NCBI GenBank assembly: GCA_020632575.1
Contig: JACKFH010000001.1
Coordinates: forward strand, 310,001 to 374,000
Direction of reading: 5' to 3'
Length of the DNA: 64,000 nt
From: Candidatus Omnitrophota bacterium
GTDB lineage: Bacteria > Hinthialibacterota > Hinthialibacteria > OLB16
Both the position numbers and the translations under genes were made by a program. Under the pieces are notes generated by a model. The model searched no databases. It saw nothing but the letters and a program-made list of their open reading frames with translations, and was not told the DNA's origin. Positions 62,488 to 64,000 of this stretch are shown piece by piece. Every line of letters begins with the position of its first letter. The first letter of the stretch is position 1.

Positions 62488-63351
62488 TCAAGACACCTTG
62501 GTCACAATCACATCGTTGGCCGCCTTGGTCAGCCATCGTTTTTCCTTGGCCGGAAGTCCGGAGTCGGTGATGATCCCATCGAAGTCGGTCAGTTTCGCAA
62601 ATCGAGTGAACGCCGGATTACCGAACTTGCTGCTATCGGCGGTCAATAGAGATCTCTTAGCTCCCGCCAGCATCGCCTGGCAGACGCGGGTCTGATCCAC
62701 ATGTCGGGTGAACGCTCCCTTTGAAGTGACTCCATCGGCGCCTACGATCGCGAGGTCGACATGAAACTCTCTCAGGTTCTCCTCGGTCAGCCAACCGGTC
62801 AGGTCGGGGCTTCCATGACGGACCGTTCCTCCCAATAAAACCAGCTCGATTCCCTCGCAGGCGTAAAGGACCGAAGCGATGGCCAAGGAGGAGGTGAGAA
62901 CGGTCAGCGGTTGAATCGTGGATAGCGCTTTCGCAACCTCGAGGGTGGTGGTCCCGCTGTCCAAGGACACCGACATTCCGGGTTCGATCCACCCCACCAC
63001 CTCCTTGGCAATAGCGCATTTCTCGGCGGCTCTCTGTTTCCCCTGTTCCTGGAATGCGAACTCGACAATACCCGCCTTCGAGAGAACCGCGCCTCCATGC
63101 GTTCGGGTCAGTTTCCCCGCGCTCTCCAGTTGTGCGAGATCGCGGCGAATGGTCATGAGACTCACATGGAAGCGACGCGCCAAATCCAACACGCTCGCCT
63201 CCCCCGCCTGCGTGAGATGGTCAAAGATTTCACCGTGCCGATTGTGAGTTCGTGCTCCGGGTAACGCGGAGTTGTTCGCCTTCAAGGAATCTCTCCCAAG
63301 TTGATTCGATCGCTTGCCAGGTCGGGCGCTTTGGTCTATTGTTTCGAACAT
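62488..63351 (-). CDS. DeoR-family transcriptional regulator
   Basis: 287 residues. Winged-helix DNA-binding domain at about 40-95 (ASVLDLARRFHVSLMTIRRD, LAQLESAGKLTRTHGGAV), then a DeoR-type sugar-phosphate sensor domain with SLDSGTTTLEVAKAL, VLTSSLAIASVLYACEGIEL, LLGGTVRHGSPDLTGWL and AIVGADGVTSKGAFT. These regulators normally repress sugar or glycerol-3-phosphate genes until a phosphorylated sugar binds. About 40 residues precede the helix-turn-helix, slightly longer than usual. The gene is divergent from the transporter at 63392 across only 40 bases, and its stop abuts the phosphohexomutase start; both are probable targets. Confidence 0.93.
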   Translation of the reverse strand: MFETIDQSARPGKRSNQLGRDSLKANNSALPGARTHNRHGEIFDHLTQAGEASVLDLARRFHVSLMTIRRDLAQLESAGKLTRTHGGAVLSKAGIVEFAFQEQGKQRAAEKCAIAKEVVGWIEPGMSVSLDSGTTTLEVAKALSTIQPLTVLTSSLAIASVLYACEGIELVLLGGTVRHGSPDLTGWLTEENLREFHVDLAIVGADGVTSKGAFTRHVDQTRVCQAMLAGAKRSLLTADSSKFGNPAFTRFAKLTDFDGIITDSGLPAKEKRWLTKAANDVIVTKVS

Positions 63352-63391
63352 TATCGCTCAAAAACGAACATAATCAAAGTGCGGAGCAGCC

Positions 63392-64000
63392 ATGCATACA
63401 GTGGATGAGGACGGCCCCCTTTCGACCGATCAACAAATCTGGCGTTGGAAGGTTTTGATCGCGACCTATTTCGGATACGCCGGGTTTTACCTGGTCCGGA
63501 AGGTTTTCACCTTGTGCAAGACCACCCTGGTCGAGGACTATGGGATGGGTTACGACTCGGTCGCGAACATCTGGACCGCGTACCTTGTCGCCTACATGAT
63601 CGGGCAATTCCTCAACAGTTTCATCGGTCGAAAGAAGGGTCCGCGTTTTCTGCTCCTGGGCGGCTTGGGGATCTCCATCGGAATCAACATTGTCTTCGGC
63701 TTCGCCAACTCTTACGAGACTTTCCTCGGGTTCATGTTCTTCAACGGTCTTGTTCAAGCCGCCGGCTGGCCCGGTTCGGTGGGCGGAATCGCGGAGTGGC
63801 TTCGCAAGAAGGAGCGCGGCACGATTATGGGCTTCTGGTCGACCAACTACCTGGTCGGCAACATCCTGGTCAAGTCGGTTGGCGGGTATCTCCTCCTTCA
63901 TTTCTCCGAGAAAATGGGGGGGCATTACGGAGTTCGATACGCTTTCCTCGGGTGCACTCTCCTCGCCTTCGCGATTTGGTGGCTCCTCTTTTTCTGGCAG
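63392..64000 (+). CDS. MFS sugar-phosphate/antiporter-type transporter, N-terminal part (runs off the window)
   Basis: 203 codons to the window edge with at least five membrane helices: WKVLIATYFGYAGFYLVRKV, TAYLVAYMIGQFLNSFIGRK, GISIGINIVFGFANSYETFL and FNGLVQAAGWPGSVGGIAEW. YxGFYLxRK in helix 1, GRKKGPR after helix 2 and NGLxQxxGWP in helix 4 are the marks of the organophosphate:phosphate antiporter family (GlpT/UhpT type), which imports glycerol 3-phosphate or hexose phosphates in exchange for phosphate. GGAG lies five to six bases before the ATG. Placement opposite the DeoR regulator supports regulation by a phosphorylated sugar. Confidence 0.9.
   Translation, partial: MHTVDEDGPLSTDQQIWRWKVLIATYFGYAGFYLVRKVFTLCKTTLVEDYGMGYDSVANIWTAYLVAYMIGQFLNSFIGRKKGPRFLLLGGLGISIGINIVFGFANSYETFLGFMFFNGLVQAAGWPGSVGGIAEWLRKKERGTIMGFWSTNYLVGNILVKSVGGYLLLHFSEKMGGHYGVRYAFLGCTLLAFAIWWLLFFWQ

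Noticed and set aside
1..64000. tRNA genes, rRNA genes, CRISPR arrays, complete insertion sequences
   Set aside because: No cloverleaf-like segments, rRNA landmarks, regular spacer arrays or transposase motifs were noticed on reading both strands. A covariance-model scan would be needed to exclude a tRNA.

Overview
This is a 64 kb bacterial chromosomal segment, about 55% GC by eye. It carries some 45 genes on both strands, with short gaps and many translationally coupled pairs. The gene mix is that of a heterotroph specialised in extracellular polymer breakdown. It includes a cytochrome-c/DUF1549/DUF1553 plus DUF1501 pair, DUF2961 (GH172), DUF4091, DUF4861, a sulfatase, a twin esterase, FG-GAP propellers, beta-helix proteins, EF-hand (dockerin-like) tags and prepilin-type proteins with an SPTNGS..GDI tail. 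That combination is typical of Planctomycetes and of uncultivated phyla such as Hydrogenedentota, Sumerlaeota or Hinthialibacterota. The exact phylum cannot be fixed from the sequence alone. No rRNA, tRNA, CRISPR array or complete transposon was recognised.

Layout. 1-10 kb: the start of an FG-GAP protein, a GT39-like membrane glycosyltransferase, the PSCyt1/DUF1501 pair, glycerol kinase and a GH172 enzyme. 10-19 kb: a HisI-like protein with no cysteine, an EF-hand secreted protein, trpE, a GNAT-nitrilase fusion, a vapBC pair and ftsK. 19-26 kb: two coupled membrane proteins (one DUF2079, one with a repeat-built C-terminal domain), a beta-helix protein, and a small HEPN-like gene with its partner. 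26-39 kb: DUF4091 hydrolase, pilin, DUF3592-like/arrestin-like pair, DUF4861 protein, twin esterase, a PIN/Phd pair, and an ICMT-LemA-membrane protein operon. 39-51 kb: gamma-glutamyltransferase, sulfatase, a PIN pair, a second beta-helix protein, a LamG/PA14/GH43-like protein, and an FG-GAP protein coupled to a pilin. 51-64 kb: SagB-type dehydrogenase, L,D-transpeptidase, hybrid histidine kinase, two EF-hand secreted proteins, glmS, a phosphohexomutase coupled to a DeoR regulator, and a divergent sugar-phosphate/antiporter-type MFS gene that runs off the window.

Five genes between 28.5 and 38.4 kb (DUF4091, DUF3592-like, DUF4861, twin esterase, lemA) are each broken by one single-base shift, in most cases at a homopolymer. 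Adding or removing one base restores a full-length protein each time, so base-calling error is at least as likely as gene decay. They are annotated here as joined genes.

At least five kinds of palindromic REP-like repeat lie between genes. One 35-base stretch is repeated exactly 3.9 kb apart, and one element sits inside the 5' end of the twin-esterase reading frame. The least understood items are the cysteine-free HisI-like protein, the HEPN-like two-gene unit, the membrane glycosyltransferase-like protein with a six-repeat tail, and an EF-hand tag that appears at either end of six unrelated secreted proteins.
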